Below, one piece after another: positions 26,201 to 35,190 of a stretch of DNA of 64,000 nt (its first letter is position 1; every line of letters starts with the position of its first letter). The position numbers and the translations under genes were made by a program. Source of the stretch: Actinoalloteichus hoggarensis (lineage in GTDB: Bacteria > Actinomycetota > Actinomycetes > Mycobacteriales > Pseudonocardiaceae); assembly GCF_002234535.1 (NCBI RefSeq), contig NZ_CP022521.1, positions 2,914,001 to 2,978,000 of the forward strand, given 5' to 3'. The notes below the pieces were generated by a model. The model had not been told where the DNA came from. It saw only the letters and a list, made by a program, of their open reading frames with translations, and did not search any database.

Positions 26201-27235
26201 TCACGAACCTGCCGGGTCGGCGACGGTGATCTCGCCCGCGACGATCTGATCGCGCAGGGCGGCGATCTCCTCGATGACCTCGGGGTGCTCGGCGATGGTG
26301 CACTGCGACTCGCTCGTGTCGTCGAGCAGGCCGCTCAACGACAGTCCGTCCTCGGCGAGGCCGTAGGAGCGGTCGTCGCCGGGCGCGCCGCCCAGGATCG
26401 CGTCGATGCCGTCGGCGATGACCACGTCGGTGCGCTTGACGACGTTGTCCACCACCTGTCCGGGGCTGGCCGGACACTGGTTGGAGTCGACGCCGAAGGC
26501 GAAGAAGCCGCCCTCCTCGGCGGCCTCGAAGACGCCGAGGTTGCCCGCGGCCGAGGCCGCGCCCATCACGTGGTCGACGCCTTCACCCGCCAGCGTGCCC
26601 GCCAGCTCCTTGGCGCGGGCTGGATCGTTGAACGGGTTCTGCCCACCGATGAAGAGCTGGGTGAACTCCACGTCGGGGTTGGTCTGGGCGGCGCCCTCGC
26701 CGAAGGGGTCGGAGAACCGGTGGAACTGTGGCGAGTCGAGCACGACCACGGCCCCGACGTGGTCGGTCTCCGTCAGCAGACCGGCCTGGGCGCCCGCGAG
26801 GTAACTGGCCTCGTGTTCGCGGAAGGTGGCGCAGGTGACGTTCGGGAGGCTCTGCTCCGTGCAGGAGTCGATGAAGAGGAACTGCTGCTCGGGGTTGCGC
26901 TCGGCCTCCTGTGCGAGGACGTCGGCGAAGTTGAAGCCGACGGCGACGATCACGTCGGGCGCCTCGCGCACGGCGGCGGCCATGTTCTGCTGGATCGAGG
27001 CGGGGTCGCTGCTCTCGTAGACGTCGGAGGTGCCGCCGTGCTGTTCGGCGGCTCGCTCGACGCCTTCCACGGAGAGTCGGAGGAAGTCGTTGACGCCGAT
27101 CGGGTTGGGCGTGATCAGTACGAAGGACGGCCCGCCAGTCCCGTCGCCCTCGGCCTCGTTCGACGAGGCGTTGCAGCTCATGGCGGCCACGGCGGTGAGC
27201 GAGAGCACAGCGGCGTAGCGGAGGGAGCGCGGCAT
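26201..27235 (-). CDS. BMP-family nucleoside-binding lipoprotein
   Basis: Substrate-binding protein of 344 residues for the nucleoside importer. The signal is PRSLRYAAVLSLTAVAAMSC, with the lipidated cysteine at residue 21. The mature part has BMP/PnrA-type features: FVLITPNPIGVNDF, VIVAVGFNFADVLAQEAE, FLFIDSCTEQ, YLAGAQAGLLT and VDSNQCPASPGQVVDNVVKR. PnrA-like proteins bind purine nucleosides. The link with salvage genes suggests methylthioadenosine, which is inferred. ATG 27235 follows AAGGA by five bases; the in-frame ATG 27259 is less likely. This is the first gene of the operon and its promoter must lie in 27236-27460. Confidence 0.9.
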   Translation of the reverse strand: MPRSLRYAAVLSLTAVAAMSCNASSNEAEGDGTGGPSFVLITPNPIGVNDFLRLSVEGVERAAEQHGGTSDVYESSDPASIQQNMAAAVREAPDVIVAVGFNFADVLAQEAERNPEQQFLFIDSCTEQSLPNVTCATFREHEASYLAGAQAGLLTETDHVGAVVVLDSPQFHRFSDPFGEGAAQTNPDVEFTQLFIGGQNPFNDPARAKELAGTLAGEGVDHVMGAASAAGNLGVFEAAEEGGFFAFGVDSNQCPASPGQVVDNVVKRTDVVIADGIDAILGGAPGDDRSYGLAEDGLSLSGLLDDTSESQCTIAEHPEVIEEIAALRDQIVAGEITVADPAGS

Positions 27236-27460
27236 GACGGTCCTTCGAGGCTCGAACACGGTGGGCGACTTCCGGGTTGGGTGGCGCGGCTTGGGTCACC
27301 CGAACGGTCCAGTGGATGGTAGGCGCCGCGCCACGATATGAGAACTCCGCACCGATCTTCACCGCTGTGATCCCAATATGTGGAAGTTTCGGGTCTCGTG
27401 GGCGGTGTTGTCCCCGGTGATCACCGTTCGGCGGCGCGCACCGGCGCCGACCGTCGTGGC

Positions 27461-28183
27461 TCAGCCGCCTGCGGGCGCCTCCTCGGCCACCAGGATGTCC
27501 GCGCCCGCCCCGAGGTCGTACACCGCGATCTGATCGCGCTGGGCTGCGACACGCAGCGACTCCGCGCGATCGGTGTAGCGCTCGGACACCCCGATCACCA
27601 GTTCCTCGGTCTCGGGGTTGATCCAGCCGCCCAGGTAGGAGCCGGTGCGATCGGCGAAGAACGCGCGATTGGTCAGCAGGAACTCGTCGACCTCCGCCTC
27701 CAGGCCGTCGGTGTCGCCGAGCAGCGTGCCCGCCAGCGTGAGGCCGGGAGCGTCGTCGAAGGACACCATGTAGCCGTCGGTCGGAACGTCGCCGCGCACC
27801 CCGATGCTGAAGCCGGTGTCACCCGCCGCGGCCTCGAGCGCCGACCGGCGCGCCGTATGGTGCGCCGGGTCGCAGACGGAGGCGAGGAACTCGTCGGCGG
27901 GATCGAGCGCGGTGTCGCAGGACACCGGCGCGCCTGCGCCCGCGTCGTCCATCGCCGTGTCGTCCGCCGAAGGCTCGGCCGACGTCTCGATCCCGGGGCC
28001 GCCTGCCCCGGCGGCCGTCTCATCCGTCTCGGAGCCGCCGAGCAGCGGCCAGGAGACGAACCCGATCAGCGCGAGCACCACGAGCACGGCCGCTCCCACG
28101 CCCCAGCGCCACGCTCCGTTCGCCCGCGTGCCGGCCCGACCGCCGTCCGCGTCGCCGCCAGGATTCCGCTCCGTCGTGCTCAT
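27461..28183 (-). CDS. Membrane-anchored hypothetical protein
   Basis: Protein of 240 residues with a short basic N-terminus, one membrane segment at about residues 27-47 (WGVGAAVLVVLALIGFVSWP), a Ser/Glu/Ala-rich linker and an exported C-terminal domain of about 150 residues. The domain holds two cysteines (PVSCDTALDP and LASVCDPAHH) that could form a disulfide. I do not recognise the family. It lies upstream of the nucleoside importer on the same strand with a gap of about 225 bases, so it is probably a separate unit. Confidence 0.75.
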   Translation of the reverse strand: MSTTERNPGGDADGGRAGTRANGAWRWGVGAAVLVVLALIGFVSWPLLGGSETDETAAGAGGPGIETSAEPSADDTAMDDAGAGAPVSCDTALDPADEFLASVCDPAHHTARRSALEAAAGDTGFSIGVRGDVPTDGYMVSFDDAPGLTLAGTLLGDTDGLEAEVDEFLLTNRAFFADRTGSYLGGWINPETEELVIGVSERYTDRAESLRVAAQRDQIAVYDLGAGADILVAEEAPAGG

Positions 28184-28518
28184 CCGTCGTCCCTTCGGCC
28201 GGGCAGGGCCCGGCATGCCGTGCGTGTCCGGGCAGATCACACCCGCTTCAAGGCCGTCGATTCCACCCGTTCGGCGGTATCGGCCGATTTCTCCCGCAGG
28301 CTGGGACGGTGCGATGCGACGACTGATCGTCGCTTGTCGTTTCCGGGTGAAGGTGGCGGAGCCCGGGGCAGCCGGCGAAGTGCCGTGTCCGCGTACCGGA
28401 TTGTGCCGCGGCGACATCAGCGCACCTGCGGCGAAGCGCGTGTCGGCCGTCCTGATCACCATCGATCGTGGAGACACGGGTTCGAGCGGCCGCCAGACGC
28501 TCCTCCACGGTGCGGTCG
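28184..28518. other. Intergenic region
   Basis: 335 bases between the membrane-anchored protein and the TetR gene, both on the minus strand. I see no gene or hairpin. It should contain the promoter of the 27461-28183 gene. Confidence 0.55.
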
Positions 28519-29277
28519 TCAGTGGCGAGCAGGCGGCGTCGCCTGCGGCCGGGGTTCTCCGTGATGACCTGCTGGACGGCCTCCTCGGTCCGTCCGGCTC
28601 GCGGAGACCCCGTCGGGCTCGAGACCGTCGAGGATCAGGGTCAGTCCGAACTCGAATCCCTCGCCGTGGTCATGGCCGGCCTCGTCGGCCTGCGCGGCGA
28701 TCGCCTCCGCGAGGTACGGGTAGGTGTCCGCGGGCAGGTCGCGCAGGCTGTCCTCCGCGCCTCCGTCGAACCCGGCGGCGTCGACGAAGGGCAGGCTCCG
28801 CTCCTGGATGACGAAGCCGTACAGATAGCTGTCGATCAGCGAGACCGCGTGTGTCGCCATCGAGACCGAGAATCCGCCCGTGCGCAGGGCCCCGAGGACG
28901 GCGTCGTGGTGGCGCAGCGTCGCCGAACCGGGACGGCCGCGGGAGTCCAGGAGGCCCACTGCCCACGGATGACGGCGCAGCGCTCGATAGCAGGAGGAGG
29001 CCCGGGCTCGCATGGCCGTCTTCCAGTTCGCCTGCGGACTGGGCAGGTCGATCTCGGCGAACACCGCGTCGACCATCCCGTCGAGGATGTCCTCACGGCC
29101 CGTCACGTGGTTGTAGAGCGACATCGCCTCGACGCCCAGCCTGGCGGCCGTCGCCCGCATGGTGACTCCGGCCGAGCCCTTCTCGTCGGCCAGCTCCATG
29201 GCGGCGGTGACGATGCGTCCTCGGTTCAGCGGCGCGCGCCTCGGTCTGGCGGTCGGTCCGGCGCCGCGCTCACCCAT
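28519..29277 (-). CDS. TetR-family regulator with C-terminal TetR_C ligand domain
   Basis: Repressor of 252 residues. The helix-turn-helix lies at about residues 18-62 (NRGRIVTAAMELADEKGSAG, then RATAARLGVEAMSLYNHVTG). The C-terminal part (SSCYRALRRHPWAVGLLDSR, SLIDSYLYGFVIQE) matches the TetR_C_1 group. The last 30 residues are unconserved. It is divergent from a broken NmrA-like gene. Two well-formed palindromes 22 bases apart lie between them and are the probable operators, also for autoregulation. Confidence 0.9.
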   Translation of the reverse strand: MGERGAGPTARPRRAPLNRGRIVTAAMELADEKGSAGVTMRATAARLGVEAMSLYNHVTGREDILDGMVDAVFAEIDLPSPQANWKTAMRARASSCYRALRRHPWAVGLLDSRGRPGSATLRHHDAVLGALRTGGFSVSMATHAVSLIDSYLYGFVIQERSLPFVDAAGFDGGAEDSLRDLPADTYPYLAEAIAAQADEAGHDHGEGFEFGLTLILDGLEPDGVSASRTDRGGRPAGHHGEPRPQATPPARH

Positions 29278-29308
29278 GGATATGTCCTCTCGGCTTCCGC
29301 TCGACCGT

Positions 29309-29345
29309 ACTTACGGCGTAAGCGTAACGTACTTACATAGTAAGT
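29309..29345. promoter_or_regulatory. Two tandem TetR operators
   Basis: Two 15-base dyads: ACTTACGGCGTAAGC at 29309-29323 and ACTTACATAGTAAGT at 29331-29345. Both have the arms ACTTAC/GTAAGT (the first with one mismatch) and their centres are 22 bases apart, about two helical turns. They lie between the TetR start (29277) and the ATG at 29366 of its divergent target, the usual place for a TetR operator. Confidence 0.75.
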
Positions 29346-29365
29346 CCAGGAGGTGGGAGCCGGAC

Positions 29366-30055
29366 ATGACCACAGGTCGGCCGCAGGGAGTCCGCGTCGT
29401 CGGAGCCTCGGGGAGACTCGGACGGCACCTCGTCCGGCAGTCGTCGGGCCGGGGCTACGAGGTCGTCGGCCTCTGCCGTGAACCAGCGGCGACAAGCTCG
29501 CCGCGTTCGCCGATCGGATCACGATCGTCCCGGCGCGGCGAACGATCCGGCGGTGACCGGCGGGCCGTCGCGGGCTGCGACGGCGTGCGGACCGCGCTCG
29601 TCCCTGGGGAGTGCGGCAGTACTCCCCAGGCGCGTCCCAGGTCGTGCCGGACCACGCCGAGCCCGACGCCCGGAAGGTCTTCTTCTGTGGCCGGCACGTC
29701 GCCAGAGGCGACCGTGGCCGTACACCCGGCGTTTCGCGGCGCAGGTCCGGGTCGTCGCCTGGCTGGCGCGGCTGCTGCGGGTGCTGGACGTCGACGATCA
29801 GGTGGCGGCGGCAGGCGTCTTCGCCGCGATCACGGGGACCGTGGTCCGCGGCGGCGACCTGGAGGAGGACGAGAGTCAAGGCCTGCCCGTGGGGCGTCCC
29901 CACGTCGGCGATCCGGCCCTGGCGGACGACCGGATCCGCCGCGTCGACTTCGCGTCGTTCATGACGACCGCGCTCACCGACGACTCGCTCGTCGGAGCGG
30001 CGCCCGCCGTCGTCGGACGACTCTCGCCCAGCGCACCGGCTCACGTGAACGACAC
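29366..30055 (+). pseudogene. Frameshifted NmrA-like NAD(P)-binding epimerase/dehydratase
   Basis: ATG 29366, after CAGGAGGTGGGAG, opens MTTGRPQGVRVVGASGRLGR, a Rossmann motif of NmrA-like SDR proteins. The expected sequence continues only by changing frame: KLAAFADRITIVPA near 29490, GASQVVPDHAEPDARKVFF near 29620, then VRVVAWLARLLRVLDVDDQV and TVVRGGDLEEDESQGLPVG after 29745. The last part is LADDRIRRVDFASFMTTAL up to about 30050. At least three frame changes and an in-frame stop break the gene. Intact relatives bind NADP and act as redox sensors or reductases. The promoter and operators remain intact, so decay looks recent. Confidence 0.75.
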
Positions 30056-31053
30056 CCGGACGGCGAGACCGGGCCCCGCGCCGGAGGGAGACGCCGTGGT
30101 CCGAAGCGGACGCCGCCTCGTCGATCGAGGTGGCGGCGTTGTCGATCGCCGCGCGAGGAGGACGGCGACCGGTGTCGACGACGAATCGCCGACACCGCCT
30201 TCCTGACGGGCTCCTCCGCCTCTCGGCACGCGGAGATCGACCGCGCCGTCAGAGATCGAGGCGATGAATGCCCGAGGCGCAGAGCCGGACCGGGTGGGCT
30301 CCCCACCACGCCGGTCGAACCTCGGGGGAGCTCGGCGTCCTGGAGTTCGCGGCGGCCGGGGACCGCGCCGCGTCTCGGGCTCGGCCCGACGGGGTCATGT
30401 CAGGAGACGACGGAGTGCTGCGAGAGCCGGGGGTTCGTGTGGACACGAAGCGTCTCACCTCGAATCGGTGTCGAGCCGATGGAGTCGAACCGTCTCATGC
30501 TGGGCTCGCTCGCTCGGTGACCGCTCGACGACCGGCCGGGGCTCTCCACGTCACCGTGCCGCGGCCGCCGGGTCGACGGGGTGGGTGAGAGGGCGCCCGG
30601 CGCCGCTCGGGATCGTCGCGACGTCGACCGGTGAGAACGCCGTCGGGGCGTTCGGTGGTCTGCCGTGCGTCCTCGCGTGCAGGACGAGGATCGTTCGCCT
30701 GAATGCGCGGGAGCGGAGACGTGAGCATCCCGGCCCCCGCGCTTTCGTGCCTGCCACGCGGGCCCGTCGGCCGGGCCGGCGTGCTCGGAACAGCCCTCCC
30801 GCGTCGGCGAGGTCGTGTCGGCGCGGGAGGGCGATGCGGGCCCGTGCTGTCGCCCGATGCGATCCAGATGCGGCCGAGGGCCCTGCCGTCGGGCCTCTGT
30901 GCTCGCCGGGACGCGCCGCGGCTTGCCGCGGCCGCGGACGGACGTCCTCACGACCGGTCGGGGAGATCGCTCCGACGGCCGATTCACCTCCGGCACTGAA
31001 TCGCCCGCCGTGGCCTCGGCGCCTCACTCGAGCGCGCGAGTCCGTCCACGTGA
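30056..31053. other. Gene-free kilobase
   Basis: About 1 kb with no supported gene. All open frames are Arg/Pro/Ser/Gly-rich without domains. I found no tRNA-like fold, no long repeat and no clear hairpin. It may be the decayed remains of genes once linked to the NmrA-like pseudogene. Confidence 0.55.
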
Positions 31054-31698
31054 TCAGGCCCGTCCGCGACCGAGTATGCCCTGTTCCAGGGTGCGGACGA
31101 CGGAGTCGACGGCCGCGTGGCGGGACATCGCCTTCTTCGCGACGGCGTCCCAGGCCGCCGAGAGCAGGTACCACAGCATGCGGCGGACCCAGTCGATGTT
31201 CATGGCGTCGTCGAAGTCGCCCGCCGCTCGCCCTCGCTCCAGCAACCGCTCGACGGGAATGCCCGCGGCGTCGAACCTGGCGTAGAAGGCCTCGTTGCAG
31301 TCGGCGTGCAGCTCGTTCAGGACGAACATGACGCGGGGCCCGATGTCGTAGTAGCCGTGCAGCAGCCTGCGCAGCGCCTCGCGGGGAGGGCCCTGGTCGA
31401 GTTCTGCCTCGATGATCGCATGGTCGAGCCGTTCGAGCAGGTCCTCCGACATCGCCCCGATCAGTTCGCCCCGGTCCGAGAAGTAGCGGTGCAGGGTGCT
31501 GCGGCCGACCTCCGCCGCCTCGGCGATCTCGCTCATCGAGGCGTATGGACGTTCGCCCAGCACGGCGCCTGCCGCGTCGATGATCGCCTGCCTCGTCCTG
31601 TTGCGAAAGCCTGCCTTGGTGGAGGACACGCCGCACATGGTCCCACTGTGGGCCTGCCCCAGGTCAAGCTGACGCAGCACTGTTTCGTAGTGGGACAT
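31054..31698 (-). CDS. TetR-family regulator of the divergent ABC exporter
   Basis: Regulator of 214 residues. The helix-turn-helix is at about residues 32-80 (NRTRQAIIDAAGAVLGERPY, then MSEIAEAAEVGRSTLHRYFS). The rest is an all-helical ligand domain. It is divergent from an ABC exporter gene, a layout typical of efflux-pump repressors. ATG 31698 falls inside the palindrome GGACA-TCAG-TGTCC (31693-31706). ATG 31638, which leaves that palindrome upstream and still keeps the whole DNA-binding domain, is a reasonable alternative start. Neither has a clear Shine-Dalgarno sequence. Confidence 0.88.
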   Translation of the reverse strand: MSHYETVLRQLDLGQAHSGTMCGVSSTKAGFRNRTRQAIIDAAGAVLGERPYASMSEIAEAAEVGRSTLHRYFSDRGELIGAMSEDLLERLDHAIIEAELDQGPPREALRRLLHGYYDIGPRVMFVLNELHADCNEAFYARFDAAGIPVERLLERGRAAGDFDDAMNIDWVRRMLWYLLSAAWDAVAKKAMSRHAAVDSVVRTLEQGILGRGRA

Positions 31699-31706
31699 CA
31701 GTGTCC
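31693..31706. promoter_or_regulatory. Palindrome over the TetR start, candidate operator
   Basis: GGACA-TCAG-TGTCC, five-base perfect arms, in the short divergent space between the TetR gene and the ABC exporter. It covers one of the two possible start codons of the regulator. Confidence 0.4.
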
Positions 31707-31784
31707 AAAAACGGGCCTTGAGTGAACATTCTGGTACCTTGGGGCTTCATTGGGGAGTCGTCGGATCTACCAAGGAGCGCCACC

Positions 31785-33701
31785 GTGACCGCGTCGGTCG
31801 AATCGTCCGCCCCGCGTTGGGCGAATCTGAGAGTTCTGTGGTCGTTCGTCCGCCCACATCGCCGAGTCCTGGTCTTAGGCACCGTGCTCGGCCTGGCCAC
31901 CACCGGCGCCGGGCTGGCGACGCCGATGGTCACCAAATGGCTGTTGGACGGCCTCGGCGCTCAGGCGCCCATCGGCCCCGCCGTCGGACTGCTGGCAGCC
32001 CTGCTCGTCGTCGGGTCCGTCGTGGGCCTGGCCCAGTGGATCCTCCTGGGCACGCTGGCCGAGCGGATCGTCTTCGACGCCAGAGGGTCGATGGTCCGCC
32101 GACTGCTCCGTACCAGGGTCGGCGAGCTCGCGGGCCGATCCGGCGGCGAGCTGGTCACCAGGGTCACCTCCGACACCGTCCTGCTCCGGGAGGCCGCCGC
32201 CTCCAGCATCGTCCAGCTCATCAACGGCGTCGTCGGGCTGCTCGGCGCGCTGCTCCTCATGGCGATGCTCGACGGGATCCTGTTCGCCACCACCATCGGC
32301 GCCCTGATCGCGGTCGCGGTGCTGGTCGGCCTGCTCATGCCGAAGATCGCCGTCGCCCAGCAGCAGGCTCAGGCGGCGGTCGGCAGGCTCGGCGGCGTGC
32401 TCGAGGGAGCGCTGCGGGCGCTGCGCACCGTCAAGGCGAGTCGTGCCGAAGGACGAGAGACCGAGCGAGTCCTTCACGAGGCGACCGAGGCTCGCCGGGA
32501 GAGCATCCGAGCCGTGCGCATCGACGCCGTCGCCTGGACCATCGCGGGCGCGGGCATCCAGCTCGCGATCATGCTGATCCTGGCCGTCGGGGGCTGGCGA
32601 GTCGGGATGGGGGATCTGGCGGTCTCCAGCCTGGTCGCCTTCCTGCTCTACGCCTTCCAGCTCATGGACCCGGTGTCGACCCTCACCACCACCGTCAGCC
32701 AGCTCCAGTCCGGCATCGCCGCCGCGGCACGGATCCGCGAGATCCAGGCCCTGGAGTTGGAGGAGGCGGAGCCGCGGACGACGGATCGCCACGCCGTCAC
32801 TCCGCCCGCGGCGGACGCCGGGCGGTCCTCGCCTCGGGCGGACGTCGCCCGCACCGACGCCGTGCTCTCCCTGCACGACGTCACGGCCCGCTACGCGCCC
32901 GGCGCCGCGCCGGCGTTGACCGGAGTCACCCTCGACATCCGCCGCACCGGGCACACCGCCGTCGTCGGTCCCTCCGGGGCGGGTAAGACCAGCATGTTCT
33001 CGTTGATCCTCAAGTTCCTTGCGCCCGAGAGCGGCGAGCTTCGACTGGACGGCGTCCCCTTCGACGCCCTGAGCGCCGACGAGGTGCGGCGTCGGATCGT
33101 CTACGTCGAACAGGACAGTCCGCTGGTGCCGGGCACCCTGCGGGACAATGTGGTGTACAGCCATCCCACCGCCGACGACGAGGCGGTCTGGGCCGCCCTG
33201 ACCGAGGTCCGGCTGGCGGACCGGGTGCGGGCGCTGCCCGACGGTCTGGACACCTCCGTCGCCGACACGACGATCTCCGGAGGCGAGCGGCAGCGCATCG
33301 CGCTCGCCAGGGCTCTGGTCTCCGATCCGGGGATCCTCCTGCTGGACGAGGCCACCGCCCAGCTCGACGGGATCACCGAGGCCGCCGTGCACGAGGTCAT
33401 CTCCCGAGTCGCCGCACAGGGCGCGGTGGTCACCATCGCGCACCGGCTCTCCACGGTGATCGACGCCGATCGGATCATCGTGGCGGAGGCAGGACGAGTG
33501 CGGGCCCAGGGCACCCATGCCGAGCTGTTGGCGACGGACGAGCTGTACCGCGATCTGGTGGCGGCGCTGCGGATCGCCACCACCGTCGAAGCCGACCGGC
33601 CGGTCGGGAACACTCCGATCGACGCCGCGTCGAGCGACGAGACGCCGAGGCCGGACGGGTCCGCGGCGTTGCCCGCGCTGCCCGGCTCGGTCCGCGGATG
33701 A
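31785..33701 (+). CDS. ABC exporter, fused permease and ATPase (multidrug type)
   Basis: Half-transporter of 638 residues. The N-terminal 330 residues form a six-helix exporter domain (VLVLGTVLGLATTGAGLATP and further segments). The ATPase domain follows, with Walker A VGPSGAGKTSMF, Q-loop near VYVEQDSPLVPGTL, signature TISGGERQRIALARAL, Walker B ILLLDEATAQLD and H-loop IAHRLSTV. All ATPase residues are intact, so it should act as a homodimer that exports a drug or lipid. GTG 31785 follows AAGGAG by seven bases. It is controlled most likely by the divergent TetR protein. A hairpin terminator follows the gene. Confidence 0.93.
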   Translation: MTASVESSAPRWANLRVLWSFVRPHRRVLVLGTVLGLATTGAGLATPMVTKWLLDGLGAQAPIGPAVGLLAALLVVGSVVGLAQWILLGTLAERIVFDARGSMVRRLLRTRVGELAGRSGGELVTRVTSDTVLLREAAASSIVQLINGVVGLLGALLLMAMLDGILFATTIGALIAVAVLVGLLMPKIAVAQQQAQAAVGRLGGVLEGALRALRTVKASRAEGRETERVLHEATEARRESIRAVRIDAVAWTIAGAGIQLAIMLILAVGGWRVGMGDLAVSSLVAFLLYAFQLMDPVSTLTTTVSQLQSGIAAAARIREIQALELEEAEPRTTDRHAVTPPAADAGRSSPRADVARTDAVLSLHDVTARYAPGAAPALTGVTLDIRRTGHTAVVGPSGAGKTSMFSLILKFLAPESGELRLDGVPFDALSADEVRRRIVYVEQDSPLVPGTLRDNVVYSHPTADDEAVWAALTEVRLADRVRALPDGLDTSVADTTISGGERQRIALARALVSDPGILLLDEATAQLDGITEAAVHEVISRVAAQGAVVTIAHRLSTVIDADRIIVAEAGRVRAQGTHAELLATDELYRDLVAALRIATTVEADRPVGNTPIDAASSDETPRPDGSAALPALPGSVRG

Positions 33702-33736
33702 CGCTCGGTTCGCCGATCGGAGACACCGGCGGACCG

Positions 33737-33777
33737 GTCGCGGGGTCGGGCGGGAAGACCTCGTCCGACCCCGCGAC
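33737..33777. terminator. Bidirectional hairpin between convergent genes
   Basis: Perfect 13-base-pair stem (GTCGCGGGGTCGG at 33737-33749, complement at 33765-33777) with a 15-base loop. It fills the gap between the exporter stop (33701) and the oxygenase stop (33781). Confidence 0.75.
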
Positions 33778-33780
33778 GAC

Positions 33781-35022
33781 TCAGACGGCCTGCTCCGTCG
33801 CCGCCGAGGCCAGGTACGCCCTGGCCTTGTCGGCGTCGAAGAACCAGTCCCGCAGACCCGCCGGATCGGAGAATCCCGCGACGAACCTGGCCGCGACCGC
33901 GGGCGACCGGCTCGCGGCGCCGAGGATCTCCGGCAGATGAGCAGGCGGGTGCAGCATGGTGTTCGTCCACGTGGTGGCGTGCCGCGCCTCGGCCCAGTAA
34001 CGACTGAAGGTCTGCTCCATCCACGCCCGGTCGAACGGCTGCTCGCCGTGCTCCACGATGCTGTCCAGATAGGACGCCGCACACCGGCTGGCGTTGTTGG
34101 AGCCCTGCCCGGTGATCGGATCGTTGGCCACCACCACGTCGGCCATGCCCAGCACCAGACCGCCGCCGGGCAGTTCGCCGATCGGTCTGCGCACCACCGG
34201 CGCGTAGCCGCCCGCCAGTGTCGCGCGGTCGTCGGTCAGCTCGGCCGCCGCGCAACGCCCGTACTCCCACGGCACGTACCGTCTGATCAGATCGAGCATC
34301 CGATCCAGATGTTCCCGCGGCCCGGGGCGGTCCTGCCAACAGTCCAGCGGACCGCCGGGGATGCCCTCGAAGAACAGGATGTCGCAGGGGCCGCTCAGCG
34401 TGAGGCCCGGGATCATGAACAGCTCGCCGACCCCCGGCATCGCGTTGAACCGCACCGCGATCGTCTCGGGATGCTCCGGTCGCGGCCCGACCCCGTGCAC
34501 GTAGGCGACCGACAACGCGCGCTGCGGACTCGTGAACGGCGAGAACTCGGGATCACGGTCGAAGAGCTGCACCAGCTCGCCCTTGCCCGCCGCGATCACC
34601 ACCAGGTCGTACAGCCGCGCCAGCGAGTCCAGGTCGGAGGTGGCGACGCCGTGGAAGACGACCGTGCCCCCTCGGTCCTCGAACAGCTCCAGCCAGCCCG
34701 CCATCTTCACCCGCTGGTCCACCGACTGCGCGAACTCGCCGGTCGGCGCGACCCAGTCCAGCACCCGGTCGCCGTCCGGCCCGGCCACCGACACCCCGAG
34801 GCCGGTGATCTTCGGCGTGTCCTCCTCCCAGAGGTTCAGCTCGTACTCCCGCTCCTTGGCGAGCGCGGGGCCGAACATGCACTGGGTGGACATCACCCGG
34901 CCGCTCCGCAACTCCTCCGGGGTCCGGGCGGACATGATCGTGACCGTGTACCCGTGTGCCTGCAGGCTCAGGCCTAGCTGTAAACCGGCCTGACCCGCCC
35001 CGACTATCAACACCTTCCGCAT
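33781..35022 (-). CDS. Styrene/indole monooxygenase-like FAD oxygenase
   Basis: Two-component group E flavoprotein monooxygenase of 413 residues. The N-terminal dinucleotide motif is VLIVGAGQAGLQLGLSLQAH. The C-terminal family stretch is ADVVVANDPITGQGSNNASR, as in StyA-like epoxidases. FADH2 must come from a separate reductase, and none is encoded nearby. StyA relatives epoxidise styrene or indole-like olefins. In actinomycetes such proteins also tailor secondary metabolites, so the natural substrate is open. The ATG follows GAAGGGTG. It lies downstream of the conservon on the same strand with a 168-base gap, so read-through from cvnA-D is possible. Confidence 0.85.
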   Translation of the reverse strand: MRKVLIVGAGQAGLQLGLSLQAHGYTVTIMSARTPEELRSGRVMSTQCMFGPALAKEREYELNLWEEDTPKITGLGVSVAGPDGDRVLDWVAPTGEFAQSVDQRVKMAGWLELFEDRGGTVVFHGVATSDLDSLARLYDLVVIAAGKGELVQLFDRDPEFSPFTSPQRALSVAYVHGVGPRPEHPETIAVRFNAMPGVGELFMIPGLTLSGPCDILFFEGIPGGPLDCWQDRPGPREHLDRMLDLIRRYVPWEYGRCAAAELTDDRATLAGGYAPVVRRPIGELPGGGLVLGMADVVVANDPITGQGSNNASRCAASYLDSIVEHGEQPFDRAWMEQTFSRYWAEARHATTWTNTMLHPPAHLPEILGAASRSPAVAARFVAGFSDPAGLRDWFFDADKARAYLASAATEQAV

Positions 35023-35190
35023 GGGTCACCCTTCGTAGCGCCGTGCTTCGACATGCAACCGGCGGAGTCCTCGAGCGTCTCGTTCGTCCGTCGCCGAGCG
35101 GACCCGAGCCGGGCCCTCGGACGTCGCGGACGAGTCGTCGGTCGATGACCCGCCACCCTCCCGACCTCGGCGGAGCACCACCGTCAGCCG

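Noticed and set aside
30420-30520. Possible tRNA
   Set aside because: A GTTCG and a GTCGAACC-like string suggested a T-loop, but no acceptor stem or anticodon arm can be formed.
31875-34082. Minus-strand open frame of 735 codons
   Set aside because: Opposite the ABC exporter, with repetitive Asp/Gly/Gln-rich composition typical of antisense frames in high-GC DNA.
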